From assembly GCF_033568475.1 (NCBI RefSeq), contig NC_133122.1, forward strand, positions 19,475,206 through 19,539,205: a stretch of DNA of 64,000 nucleotides, given 5' to 3'. This document shows, one piece after another, positions 23,090 through 37,500 of this stretch (positions are counted from its first letter, which is position 1; each line of letters starts with the position of its first letter). The notes under the pieces were generated by a model that saw only the letters and a list, made by a program, of their open reading frames with translations, did not search any database and was not told where the DNA came from. The DNA is from Henckelia pumila. Its lineage: Eukaryota; Streptophyta; Magnoliopsida; Lamiales; Gesneriaceae. Both the position numbers and the translations under genes were made by a program.

Positions 23090-25190
23090 AATGAAATTCA
23101 CGTCAATTATTGATGAGACATTTTCGTTTTATAACCAATATGCACAAGAAGCCGGACTTAGCACGAGAATAAGCAATAGCAAGAAAAGTAAGAGAAACGA
23201 AGTTGTTTGGAAAAGAATTGTATGTTTTAAAGAAGGACATAAAGATGAAAGCCATGGGAATAAATAAGCAAAAAGTGATCAACCAAAAAAAGAAAGAGCT
23301 CGTGACGAAGTTTGAACTTGTTGTAAGTCAAGAATTGCAATGGTCAAGGAACAAACTGGACCTAAATAGGTTGTCAGTAACTTCATTGAAAGTCATAATC
23401 ATCCACTATCGACTCTTTCAAAGGTACATTTGCTACAGTAACATCGTAATGTTTCGACAGTAAAAAAAGCATTGACTCAACAGTTTTCAGAAGCCAATGT
23501 ACCAACTTGTCAACAAATACTATTACTAGAGATAAAGTATGGTGGACCTGAGCGTGTAGGTTACACAGAAAGAGATATTAGAAACTTTGAAGAAAAATAA
23601 GGGATGAACAAAAGGGTATCGATGCCAAAACACTGATTGAGTTCTTTACCTGTGAAAAAAAGAACCATTCTAATTTTTTATTTGATTTTGAGACTGATTC
23701 AGATAACAGATTTCATAGGTATTTTTGGGTGGATCCTACAAGGAGTGCATACGATGTATTTGGTGATGTAGTTTCATTTGATGCGACAGTCGACATATAA
23801 CACCAACAAATATGAGATGATTTTTGCACCATTTATAGGATTTAATCATCATAATCAGACAATATTTTTTGGTTGCGGCTTTCTAAGTGACGAGAAAACC
23901 AATTATTTTGTTTTGTTGCTCAAAACGTTTATAGAAGTCATGTCTAGAGGTGCACCAAATGTGATCATTACTGACCAGGACCCTGCTATGACGAAATCCA
24001 TTGTATAGGTTTTCTCTAAAGCAGTGCGTCGATATTGTTTGTGATATATACTGAACAAATTCTCAGATAAAATAGACCTTGTGACTTTTCGTGACCATTA
24101 TCAAAGCATAATAAATAATGTCATTGCAAATTCTACATCTCATGAATTTGAGAAATCATGGGAAGAGGTAATCAAGGGTGCAAATTTAAAGCAAAATGAT
24201 TGGTTGCCATTGATGTATGGCATACGACACACGTGGGTGTCAACATATTTTAACCATGTATTTTTAGTTAGAATGTCAAGTAGTCATAGATCTGAAAGTT
24301 CGCATTTATTTTTAAAGAGTTATGTCTCAAACAAGAACTTGTTGATACATTTTATCAGCTGTTTCAATAGGGCTTTCAGACACCAAAAGCACAATGAGTT
24401 AGTTGATGATCATATTGATATTAATGAGCATCCCAAAATCAAGTCAAACTGGCCAATGGAAACTCAAATAGTTAAGGTGTAGACGAAAAAAATTGGCTGA
24501 GTTTCAAAGTGAAATGAGTGAGAGTCATGGTTATCATGTGCAACAAGTCTTTATAGAAGTTGAGTCAATGGTCTACAATGTGATGAATTTTAAAAATTGT
24601 TCTTCGACCAAGCCAAGGGTGCTCACACATGACAAACAAAGTGACTACATAATGTATAGCTGTATGAAATTTGATTTTGAGGGCATTCTATGTATGCATA
24701 TGTTAGCTTTTTTAGTATCAACCAAATTTTTGAATTACCTGATAAGTATATACTCAAACGATGGACCAGAGATGCAAATATTGGAGCAACATATGAGGAA
24801 AATATCAACGATAAATCAGAAAGTTCTTTGATGTCAAGGCACTCGAGGTTATTCTAACAAGCTTCATTATTAGTTGATGATGCATCTTCGACTTATGAGG
24901 GGATCGAAGGAACAATTCAATCAAATCCACAACAAAATTAAAGATATGAATAATAGTAGAACATGGAGCAATGGAAGTCAACGGAACAGAATCATGGATG
25001 GATCCCCTAGTATTATTCATCTTTATGAAGTAAGAACAAAAGGATGTAGAAAGATATTGAAATCATTGAAGGAAAAGTCAACCTCAAAGTCCAGGAAATA
25101 TCATGGATGCTAGTGTCGTGGTGTGTCACATGACAAACACAACTGTCCAAATTTGCATGATGGATATGTGTCGATTATTTGTGTTTGATT
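23090..25190 (+). pseudogene. FAR1/FRS-like (Mutator-derived) transposase pseudogene
   Basis: Translated pieces in order: an N-terminal FAR1-type DNA-binding region (about 23090-23470, VWKRIVCFKEGHK.. then ESHNHPLSTL in another frame); MULE transposase core at 23778-24008 (TYNTNKYEMIFAPFIGFNHH, then NVIITDQDPAM with the catalytic DQD); middle part at 24081-24482 (NDWLPLMYGIRHTWV, then MSSSHRSESSH); and the SWIM zinc finger at about 24655-24700 (YSCMKFDFEGILCMHML). A C-terminal zinc-knuckle-like CRGVSHDKHNCP is near 25115. Stops at 24006 and 24481 and several frameshifts break it. It may be a dead FRS gene or a MULE transposase; no terminal repeats were found. Confidence 0.85.
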
Positions 25191-27149
25191 AATTTTTTTA
25201 AAAAAAATAGTTAAATTCATTATGTTTTCTAATTAATATGTATGATTTACCAGATCCACTGTTGATACTCATCATTTGATGATAGCACGGATGACGAAGA
25301 TTTTGCATCTATAACTGGTATTATAAATATTTCGTTTTATAAAATTATAATTTGTCATTGAGAAATTGATGTTAATATTTGTCTTTATTATTGTAGATTC
25401 TAACAACAATAGATGATATTTTAATTGCTAAAAGAAGGTATCCTTTTGTGGACTCCACTGTAGTTGCTGAGATAGGAAGATACCTTGAAGTATGGATTGA
25501 ATTTCGATGAGAGTGGTTAAATTTTAGAAAATATGGATTACCATTGATTATTAGATTGCATATGAAGTGTTCAATGGATGATGTTGAGCAGTATTTTTTT
25601 TTTCGTTTTCATGTTTTTGATTATGTTTGAATCATTAATATTCAAGTGAAACGGGTTTCCAATTTTTGATGAGGTTTGATGTTGATGATATTGCATTTTT
25701 TATTTAATAAAAAAAATCGTGTCTTGGTTATTTACATCTTTCGAATTGAGTTAATTATATTTTAAAATTTTTAAATGCAATTCTTTAGCATTCTTTTTTT
25801 TGAATAAGCAATTCTTTAGCATTTAATTATGTATTCTGCTTCTTGATGCATGTCAGCTATTGATTCGTCTTCACATTTCCAGTTTCTTGAATGATTTGGT
25901 GCGATATTTTATATGTTCTTAATGGTGACTGTTAGTGTTATTTTTTTTATAAAAAAAATTGAAAGTTGGTGTTATTGTCCACATCATTGTTGGTTCCTAC
26001 ATGGGAATATGTGTAATCCGTTCGGGCATTTTTACAAATACTAACTTCTGTATAATATAAGGCACTGTCAAAAGAAAGATTACTAGAGGCATTTATTAAT
26101 TAATATTAAAAACTCATGTATGTATAATAATTGATTGGTTTTTTGTATTCATGAGTAACCCAAGATTCATTTCAGAGGTCATCTTAATTCTTAGGTGTAC
26201 TCATATAGGATTTATCAGTTTTAGGATGCAATAACCTCACTGACTTAGCCCGTCTTGGCGCTCAAAAAATAAAACATATATATATATATATATATTTTTA
26301 TCCAAATTATAAATTTTATATCTACTATTATTACATGCTCATATATCTATACTGAATCCAAAAAATAATAAATTTTTTTCATTTTATAAATTTTATACCC
26401 AAATTTTAGGCTCAAATTTTTACATATTATTATTACCTCGATATATATTAAATAAATTTTTGTACAGTGTTTTCTCCTCAAGAATCACGAACATCACACG
26501 CTTTGATTAACAACTATTCCAATTCATATTACTTACTATTTCACCTTTTATATTCTCTATAAAATCCAAAATTTCACAAAAATTTAGGTTTTAATTTTCT
26601 TTAATTGTTAGTCAATCATTCACTTTTTTTTAAAAAAAAAAAAATGTGTTATTTTTGCAATTGAGAATGAATTCATGTTTAATTTTCGACCGTAGAATAT
26701 ATTTTCTTCTACTCTTCGTCATTTTTCCAACATTTTAACATCAATTAAAAGTTGCTATGATTGTGTGTAAATCGTGTTCGAACCTTATGAAATATTATTT
26801 CAAATTATCGATCGATTAACCGGTGTTTTTTTTTCTTCTATTAATTATAATATATTATTGCCTACACTAAACATAAATCTTGGCTCTACCCCTGCTAGAA
26901 TCTAGTACTTTGTTCGACTTTGTAAAGTTTAGAAGAGAAGTTACGGGAAAGCTTTAGAAAGCAATTGTGCTCAAATACGATAATTGCCGATAAAGAACTA
27001 GTAAAATAAGAATGAAACAAATTCATTACTTCATCCTCTCTCCTGTACCAATACTCAACATAAGAATCATAACGCGAAAATCCATAAAAACATCAAGATC
27101 ATCTTCAAATCAAATAAAATGAATCCACACCTAATAACGAAGTACAATG
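25191..27149. other. AT-rich intergenic DNA without recognised genes
   Basis: It holds an (AT)n run at 26275-26296 and long A/T homopolymers. 26463-26900 contains no open frame. Nothing else could be supported. Confidence 0.4.
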
Positions 27150-27900
27150 CCATATGATATTTAATTATCCCCACTAGTTTTTAAAGATTTTATATGTTTT
27201 ATGCCTTCCACCATCTCTGCACCACTTGATGTATGTTTGCTGTTCTCGTTTGCTAAATCCTTCCCGCATCTTTCAACTAAAACTAAATTTTCAGCTTCAG
27301 TGGATTTTCTACTCTCACTTTCACTTGCACTTCCCTACAAGTTTCAACTTGCTTGGAATTTTTCAGCTTCTCCATATAAGCGTCAAAATCTTTTAATGTA
27401 TCATCTCTACTCCAAAATGATATATGGGAAGTGCCGATAAACATATGTTTTTCCCTATATTAAACGAAAAATCATAAGCAACATCAATTATTTCATTAAG
27501 AAAAAATAAAAGAATCACACAAAAAAAGAAATGAAGGCTTACCATTTACGAAAAACAACAGTTATATCCAAGTACAGTTTACAAAAACAAAAAAAACAAA
27601 AAAAAACAAGATAGTTAATACAACGAATAAAAATGAGAAAGTTACTAAAAATTAGAAAGCTGAAAATTAAAACTTGCTGGTGTAAAATAACATAAATTAC
27701 TAGGTGATTCTTCATGATTTGCAATGAATTTTGGCATCACAAAAGTATTTCGATCAATAAAAATATTGGCACATACATTATCCATTTTCCACTCCATGCC
27801 TAAATCACTTTTCAGTTTCAAAGACAAGATATTTTTATAAACCAACTCGATAACCAATCTACGATTTCCCAGTTTATGCATAACTCCACGACCAAATCAT
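27150..27900 (-). other. Possible decayed gene or terminal exons (minus strand)
   Basis: On the minus strand a coding-like stretch at about 27160-27340 reads SESESRKSTEAENLVLVERC to a TAA near 27165, preceded by a TTGTAG/GG that could be an acceptor. Further upstream lies DDTLKDFDAYMEKLKNSK in another frame, and an open 78-codon frame at 27645-27881. Composition looks protein-like but no family is recognised and no consistent splice model was found. Confidence 0.2.
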
Positions 27901-28130
27901 TTACAGAACCTGTTATTTTCCAGAAATAATAACGTAGCAAACATGAATTATATCCTTGGAATTGTAATGTTCATATATTAGGACCAATCCAAATTATGGT
28001 CAGATTAATTAAATTTGAAAACTTATTATTTTCCAAGAAATTAACCAAAATCCTTACTGTACCAGAATTGATGGTTTCAATAGGAGGACCGATTGTATAA
28101 ACTTGGGCTATTACCTGAACCAGGGAAGCG
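27824..28130. repeat. Direct repeat downstream of the UPF0496 gene (partner 38684-38992)
   Basis: About 307 bp align with 38684-38992 in the same orientation with few differences (for example TATTTTTATAAACCAACTCG at the left and ATTACCTGAACCAGGGAAGC at the right). The pair brackets the UPF0496 gene. No TG..CA ends or target duplications were seen, so a local segmental duplication is more likely than an LTR pair. Confidence 0.7.
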
Positions 28131-28145
28131 GGCGGTAGGTGGCGG

Positions 28146-28215
28146 ACCACCACCAAAAGCGAAAAGTAGCTAGGTAAATTAATAGAGAATATTAAACCCT
28201 ATGCAACAGCTTTAG
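28146..28215. repeat. 70-bp segment repeated at 47757-47822
   Basis: ACCACCACCAAAAGCGAAAA and the following ~50 bases recur at 47757-47822 with two or three differences. Flanks are unrelated. Origin unknown. Confidence 0.7.
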
Positions 28216-28591
28216 CTACCAGTTAGTCCAGGCCAGCCACTTGTGATCATCCATCGTTTACCTGTCAAATAATGGATTATTGTTTTCGATTCCAATCAAA
28301 TCTTACTCAAGACTGTGTGTGGGATCAATTTGCGCATGCCAAAATATCTTCAACCGGAAATAGAGCTACAAGGATCCTATGCATGGGATATAACTGCTGT
28401 CAGATCATGAGATATCATAATTCACTCCAATATGATCCTTTAGTCTAAACTATCACTAAGAATTCATTCCTGGAAAAAGGGACTTTGAAAGTGTATGCGT
28501 AAAGATAAATCAAGAATCTTTAGCCAATATTACTTACTCAAATTGGTCCTTCACTAAACAGATGCACTTGGAATACGAAAATAATGTGAAG

Positions 28592-31500
28592 TCAGCCAGG
28601 AGAATGATCTTGATGTGCATGTATCCCCTGGAGAAGTAGTGATCTGGCTCGATTTATTGAAGCAAAACAGAGGAACAGATGCTCCTCTAGAAACAAAAGC
28701 CGTTGGGCAAAACTGGATCGGTTTCTTCTAAGCTGTTTTAATACTTCCTGTATGAGATACTTGTCCATTCCCCGGTCCACACCATGGTGAACAAGAAACT
28801 TATCATTCTCAACATCAGAATGCAACAGAGCCACGAGCCGGTCAATAGTGTCAAGCTCCTTGTGAATAAAATAAGCGACCTTTGCTGCAGTACTAAGTTG
28901 TTTTTGATAGAGAGATTCCTTTCCAGTCGTTAAGGACTGAAGAATTATCGGGCATATGGGGCTTACAACGATTGCAACGAGAGCATGGGTGGCTATTGCC
29001 ACAGCTGCCACTGCCACTCCAACACCAGCTGCTATAATACACAAGGAGGATCCTTTTGAGCAGTGGTGTCTGAGATGGACTCTTGATTGTGTCTTTTCCA
29101 AGCGTTTGTCAACTTTTTTAGTGAACTGAGAGAAGGATTGACGAAGATGGTCGAAGTTGTGCGGTTCAGGGGGAACAAAAGGGTTTTCATGGCCATCAAA
29201 TTGGAGAAAAATGTTAAAAGCCGATGCGCATTGTGAATGGGTGAGGGAATAGGAGTCGAAGTCAATGTCTAGGGGAAGATCATCAAGAAGGTTATGGATA
29301 GGTGTGTAGACATGTTTAGCTTTGCGGACTCTCTGATAGAGATGGAGGTATAGACGGGATGTATTCTCACTATGTTCGAAACAGGTGGCCACAAGCTGAG
29401 CAAGGGAATAGGATCCTACAATTGAAAGTGCATCCTGAATGCTCTCGCGGCTTGGTTGAAGAACTTGTTCTAAAAGTAGAGGTTCCTCGAACTCTAAGTT
29501 CTCTATGTCAAAATTTTGATTAAAAGAGCTTTCTTGGTCAAATATGCTCCGAATCTCCTTATAAGAATGTGTTTCAACTGCAAGTGTGAATTCTCGAGTG
29601 AGGTTAACAGTGGGGGAGGGTTGGACACTTGATGTTGATGTATTATCTACTGAATAACCTGAAGGAAAAATCAGAACTAAGAATATGGTACCTTACAATG
29701 TGCAACATACATAAGGAACAAATATAAAATAAAAAAAAGAAAAAGAAAAAAGAAATAGGAGGTTTATGAGGGTGTGAGAATCCCATTCAAGTGCCACAAT
29801 GACATTCTCATCCTTTCATTGTTTTGATTGGAAAAACTCCCCTTTTGAAAAAGTCCTTGGTACCTATATCTTTCCAGGTGATAAAAGTCCTCGGTACCTA
29901 TAACAAGTGAAAGGGCTCGTGTCCTGATTTAATATTTAATGATCAAACAACCAGGATTAATTAATGTAAACAGCGAAAACGAGTTAAAAATTTGCGTTTG
30001 GGCCTACAGAAATTTCGGCATGACCTATTCGTAAATAGGACATCCCAAAAATCTGTACAACACAACCAGCAATATATACTCGAAAATAGAGTCACAACTC
30101 CAATTTACAAACCTATAGCCGCACTGGCCAGGACTAAACACATGCAGAGCCGGCAAGGCTCGATCACACAAATAACAATTCAAAACAAGGTCCAAAACTA
30201 TTTATACAGATACACAGGGCATCACCCCGGCAAATATAAAACTCGCTAAACTGATATATATACATATATCTGGGAACTCGACTCCACGCTCGCCTCACTG
30301 GGTACCACTAGATGACGCTCCACCAGATGCGTCAAATCCCCCTGGATAACCTGCTATAGAATCACAAACAACCACAGCATAAAAAGAAAACAGGGGTCGG
30401 ACCCCAGTACGACGAACTATAAAAATTACGACAAATATAACTGACATGAATAAAATCAAGTACAATGCAATGAAATGCAATGTAATGCGTGACAGGTATC
30501 AATGAAATAAGGGATACCAAAAGGAGTCCAAATAATCGTATCACAATAAACTCAGTGGCCACCCGTGCCAGGAACACAGCAGACCTCGAATCATCACTGC
30601 TAATCCATACACGTAGCATCGGAGGGTGACAGGAGCGACCCGTCCAACCTCATGCTGTCATCAGGAGTATCGTACGTAGCATCAGAGGGCGACAGGAGCT
30701 ACCTGTCCGTGCCTCATGCTATCTCAGGAGTGCACTAAAACAATGTCACTCGCTCCATGATGACTCAATACATCTCAAGAGATCAATATCAATAGCAATC
30801 AAAGGAGTCAAGGCTCAACGTGCTATGTAAACTTGTAAATGAGTGAATGAAATCATATAATCCACGTAAGCACATAAAACACGTTATCACTCATTACAAA
30901 ATACTTAATATCATTACATGCCATTATAGGCGTCGTAATATAAACAGCTCATACGTACCTCAACCGACACTTAATTACCACAGAAATATCTCAAGTATTT
31001 CTCGGATATTCCAATCCCAAATAAATTCTGAAAAATATCGAATACCTTCAATCGACTTCGATATAATACCTACAACCAATAATAAATCAAATATCAATTA
31101 TCGGATGTCAATTGAATCGAAATACCCAAAATTCGAAACCCTAAATTCGAAATATACCTCAAGACTTCGAATTAAAGGTCTAAACAACCGGAAAAACACT
31201 CCTCCTAGCTCAGGCGGCGATCGGACGGCGGCTAGGGGCGGCGAAGACGGCGGCTGGTCGGAGTCGGGTTTCGACCAACGCGAGGAAATCTTACAATATT
31301 GATATCAAAAGAAAGCTCTCGTCGCGAGGATTTCGGAACTATATTTATTTTCAAAAATCGATAACCGACGGAAAAGATACGGCAATTTGAAGAAATGAGA
31401 AAACTTGGAAACGAAAAGAAAAGAAAACGCAGGGTGATGGCGGTGGAAAGGTTGAGGAAAGAGAAGATATATCTTATCATAATCTAATAATATACTTAAT

Positions 31501-34500
31501 GTGTGTACTCGTTTTATTTATTCGGGGTTAAAACTTGACCCGGTTTGAGTTATTTCAACTTCTGTGTGATTTATAAATCAAATATGCAATTTAATATCGT
31601 CTATAAACCGATATTTATAAATACATATTTTAACACACAAATTAATTAATAGAGTAAAATCGGGTCCTTACATTTCTCCCCCTCTAAAAAGAAGATTTCG
31701 TCCTCGAAATCAAACACACATCAAACTTATATACAAAGGGATCAAACATCTATTACTGATAGTACATAGGGAAATCAGAGGACAAGGCATAATTCATAAC
31801 ATTGTCAAACAAATGAGGCCATTCTTGACGCATTCTAGACTCTAATTCCCATGTAGCTTCTTCTCTCCCATGTCTACTCCATTCCACCATAACCAAAGGA
31901 ATCGTCTTGTTCCTCAGTTGCTTTTCTTTACGATCAAGGATCTGCATTGGATACTCAACATAGCTAAGGGAACTATCCAACTCCACATCATCAGCCCTCA
32001 AGATATGAGAAGGATCTGGTTCATACTTCCGCAGCATAGATACGTGAAATACATCATGTATCGCAGACAAACTCTGCGGCAAGTTCAAACGATACGCCAA
32101 AATACCAATCTTCTCAACAATCTCGTATGGACCGATATAACGAGGAGCTAATTTCCCTTTACGCCCAAATCTCATAGTACCACGAAATGGTGATACTTTC
32201 AAGAAAACAAAATCGCCAACCTGAAATTCTAAAGGTCTACGTTTGTTATTAGCATAGCTGGCTTGACGATCCTGGGCTGCTTTCATTCTTTTCCTGATCA
32301 GTTCAACTTTTTCTTTCATCTCTTGAATAAACTCTGGTCCTGACAATTGTCGTTCTCCTACTTCTTCCCAACATATTGGAGATCTACATTTTCTGCCATA
32401 CAAGGCTTCAAATGGTGTCATTCCGATAGATACTTGATAACTATTATTGTAAGAGAATTCCACCAAAGCTAACGATTCTTGCCAACCACCACTAAAATCC
32501 ATCACAACAGCTCGTAATAAATCTTCAAGTGTCTGAATAGTCCTTTCAGATTGACCATCTGTCTGTGGATGATAGGCAGTACTCATGGCCAATTTAGAAC
32601 CCAAAGCTGATTGCAAACTATACCAAAACTTAGAAGTAAATCTGGGATCACGGTCTGATACTATAGTCACTGGCACACCATGCAATCGCACTATCTGATC
32701 AATGTACATTTTTGCCATTTTCGTATATGTCCACGTACGATCATATGGAATAAAATGGGCAGATTTAGACAATCTATCCACAATAACCCAAATGGCATCA
32801 CAACCACGATTAGATCGAGGTAGGTGTGTCACGAAATCCATAGTAATGTGTTCCCAATTCCACTGTGGTACTTCAAGACTAAGTAACATACCACCTGGTC
32901 TCATTCTTTCAGCCTTAACTTGTTGACACGTCAAACACTTAGCTACAAAATCAGAAATATCATTCTTCATACCTTCCCACCAGTAATGGGCTTTCAAGAT
33001 ATGATACATCTTTCTAATTCCAGGATGTACACTATGTCGACTACAATGAGCTTCTCGTAGTATATCGTCTTTCAAATCTATCAAATTCGGAACCACAAGT
33101 CTACCATTATAACGCAAACATCCATCAGAAGAAACAAAAAATTTCCCTGACTGACCAGCTGGAGTTAATTCTTTCAAGTGATGAATATATGGATCAGTCT
33201 TTTGTGCTGCTTTGATTTTCGAAATTATTCGTGGTTCAACTTGAATAGATGAAACTATGAAATGATTACCTTTAGCTCGATAAGTCCATCCTGAAGTTCT
33301 CAAATGCTCATGAACTTTAGAAAGAGTTAAAGATGCCAACATCTTAGTATGAACTTTTCTGCTCAAAGCATCTGCAACTTGATTCACGTTTCCTGGCTGG
33401 TATTGAATATCACAGTCAAAATCCTTAAGCAGTTTCAGCCATCGACGTTGTCTCATATTCAAATCAGACTGTGTGAATAAATATTTCAGACTCTTATGAT
33501 CGGAATAAATCACAAACTGTTCACCGTACAGATAATGACGCCATATTTTCAATGCATGCACAATGGCAGCCAATTCTAAATCATGAACTGGATAACGAGT
33601 CTCATGTGGTTTCAATTGACGAGATGCATACGCAATCACGCGTCCATTTTGCATCAAAACACAACCCAGTCCATTCAAAGAAGCATCTGTACAGACAACA
33701 AATCCACCTGAGCCTGAAGGTAATGCTAGTACTGGAGTCGTAGTCAATTTCTCTTTCAAAGTCTGAAAACTAGCTTCACATTCCTCAGTCCACACAAAAC
33801 GTCGATCTTTTTGCGTCAATATAGTCATAGGCCTTGCTATTTCGGAAAATCCCTTGATGAAACGCCTGTAATATCCAGCCAAACCCAAAAAGCTACGAAT
33901 CTCAGAGACATTGGTTGGTCGAGACCAATTAAGAACAGCTTCAATTTTACTAGGATCAACAGATACCCCTTGTGCTGATATCACATGTCCTAGAAATAAT
34001 ACTCTATCCAACCAAAATTCACACTTAGAAAACTTCGCATATAATTGTGATGTTCCGAGTGTCTGAAGTACTAAGGTCAAATGTTCTTTATGCTCCTTTC
34101 TTGACTTAGAATAAATCAAAATGTCATCAATGAAAACGATAACAAATCGATCTATGAATTCCCGAAACACACGATTCATTAAATCCATAAAAACCGCTGG
34201 AGCATTAGTCAACCCGAAAGGCACAACTAAGAATTCATAATGTCCGTAACGCGTTCAAAATGCTGTCTTGGAAACATCTTCTTCTCGAACTCGAAGTTGA
34301 TGATATCCGGAACGAAGATCAATTTTAGAATATACAGATGTACCCTGTAACTGATCAAACAAGTCATCAATTCGTGGCAAAGGATACTTATTCTTCACAG
34401 TAGCCTGGTTCAATTGCCGATAATCGATGCACATTCTCATCGTTCCGTCTTTCTTCTTCACAAACAAGACTGGAGCACCCCAAGGTGATACACTTGGTCT

Positions 34501-37500
34501 AATATAACCTTTTTCCAGCAAATCTTGCAATTTCGTCTTGAGTTCTTTCAATTCTGCTGGAGCTAATCGATATGGGGCTCGAAAAATAGGACTTGTCCCT
34601 GACATTAATTCAATGCTAAGTTCTATTTCCCTTTGAGGCGGAAAACCCGGAATCTCATCAGGAAATACATCAGGAAAATCCTTAACGACAGGAATATCTG
34701 AAACTTTCAATTTCTCTTCCTTCGTCGCATCTAGAGCATAAATCATAAATCCTTCATTTCCTATCGACAATAATCTAAATATTTCCATTGCCGATACTAA
34801 TGGAATGCGAGATTGTGAATCACTACCATAAAAATTCCACTTATTGCCATAATACGGTCTAAATCTCACAATGCCATGAAAACAATCAACAGTAGCTCTT
34901 TAATGCATCAGTGTATCCATACCCAAGATACAGTCAAAATCAGACATAGCTAGTTTGATTAGATTGGTTATCATGATCTTATCCTCAAATCTAATCACAC
35001 AATTCAAAACTATCTCATTAGACATCAAGAAAACACCAGCAGGAGTAGCAACAGACACAGTATCCAATAACGGAGTAAAAGCAATCTCATGCTCATCAGC
35101 AAATGTAACAGATAAAAATGAATGAGATGCTCCTGTATCTATCAAGATACGTGCAGGATACTCAAAAATATAACAAATACCTGCAATAACTCCCCCAGGT
35201 GCATCTTGTGCCTGATCCTGAGTCATAGCATGGACTTGAGCCTGCTGTGGACCTGGAAAACGCTGCTGACTCTGAGGAGATGGATACCTAGGCTGCTGAG
35301 TGGACTGTCCTGGAATATAAGGCTGTGTAGGAGCAAACTGTGGTACAGGAGCATATGGTCTGAATGATGGTCGTCCAGAAAACTGGCCAAACTGTTGTGG
35401 CTGAAATTGCTGTCTTCCAGCATTTGGACATACTCGAGACGAATGTCCAGCCTGCCCACAAGTATAACAAGTTCCTGGAAATCCTGTACAATGTGCACTC
35501 AAATGCTTACCACCACATCTGTCACAGTATACCCTACCAGACGATCCAACTGAACTTTCTGCACGACTACCACTGGAACTGGAGGAACTAGACTGTGGTT
35601 TCTTTTTAAATGGCTTCCCTCTAGCTTTAAACCAAGGTCTTTTCGCTTGCTGAGAAAATTGAATAGGCTGATATGAAGGTAAACCCATTGGTGTTACTGC
35701 TTTCATATAAGTCGATGGAGTTCCAGTAGTCACCAGCGTGTGGATAGTTCGTGTAAGCCCCTTCAGAAAATGTGAAAGCTTTGACCGATCATTCTTTGCA
35801 ACATGTGGGACATAAGGTAAAAGAGCAGAGAACTGAGAAGCATATTCAGCAACAGATTTATTGCCTTGCACCAACAGATTAAATTCATCTTCTTTAGCAG
35901 AATAGTATTATGGTGGTGCATATTCTTGTGCAAACTGCTTACAAAATACTTCTCATGGGATCTTTTCACCAGAATCAGAAAATGTTTCTGTTGTCGTTTC
36001 CCACCAAAGTTGCGCTCGGTCTTTAAGTTGAAAAGGAACTAACTTCAGTCGAATGTCATCAGGATATTCTAATCCATTAAACATATTGTTGAGACTTTTC
36101 AACCAACTAGCAGCTTTCTCACTTCCTTCATTGCCAAAGAACTTTTGCGGACGCAACTCCTGAAATTGAGAAATTATTAAACGTATTCCTCCCATTTTCT
36201 CTGTCAATTGGGCTACTGGATCAGCCTCAGCCTGAATCGTTTTTCCTTTGTCAGGATTTACCTGTGGTTGTTGTTCCATCTCTAATTCCACATCTTTCGG
36301 AGGCTGAACAGCTGGTCGACCACGTCTTCCCCTGACAATATCATCAAGATTTCTAACATTTTCCGCTGCAGACTCTTCTACAACTTCTTTCCCTTTTCTA
36401 CCTCTTCCTCCTGGTGCCATTCTACAAGACACAAGGATTAAAATACAGGCAAAAATATCTTAACAAACAGAAAACTATGATAGGAACTCAGAATTCTAAT
36501 AGAATTAATAAACTAAGTTCTAAAGCCAAGAACTACTGGTTCTAACAAATACGTTCAAAAATAAACAAAACAAGTAAGTCACGTAAGAACAAGTAGTCAC
36601 ACACATACGCAACCATTTTGTTAGTGTCTAAACTCGAGTGTCCTAGACTCTAGTTCGAGCATATCCCAGTATACGCTCTGATACCAAATGAAAGGGCTCG
36701 TGTCCTGATTTAATATTTAATGATCAAACAACCAGGATTAATTAATGTAAACAGCGAAAACGAGTTAAAAATTTGCGTTTGGGCCTACAGAAATTTCGGC
36801 ATGACCTATTCGTAAATAGGACATCCCAAAAATCTGTACAACACAACCAGCAATATATACTCGAAAATAGAGTCACAACTCCAATTTACAAACCTATAGC
36901 CGCACTGGCCAGGACTAAACACATGCAGAGCCGGCAAGGCTCGATCACACAAATAACAATTCAAAACAAGGTCCAAAACTATTTATACAGATACACAGGG
37001 CATCACCCCGGCAAATATAAAACTCGCTAAACTGATATATATACATATATCTGGGAACTCGACTCCACGCTCGCCTCACTGGGTACCACTAGATGACGCT
37101 CCACCAGATGCGTCAAATCCCCCTGGATAACCTGCTATAGAATCACAAACAACCACAGCATAAAAAGAAAACAGGGGTCGGACCCCAGTACGACGAACTA
37201 TAAAAATTACGACAAATATAACTGACATGAATAAAATCAAGTACAATGCAATGAAATGCAATGTAATGCGTGACAGGTATCAATGAAATAAGGGATACCA
37301 AAAGGAGTCCAAATAATCGTATCACAATAAACTCAGTGGCCACCCGTGCCAGGAACACAGCAGACCTCGAATCATCACTGCTAATCCATACACGTAGCAT
37401 CGGAGGGTGACAGGAGCGACCCGTCCAACCTCATGCTGTCATCAGGAGTATCGTACGTAGCATCAGAGGGCGACAGGAGCTACCTGTCCGTGCCTCATGC

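Noticed and set aside
29992-31302. Open frames of 60-150 codons repeated at 36773-38083
   Set aside because: They lie within the two LTRs of gypsy 1 and are identical only because the LTRs are; no family features.
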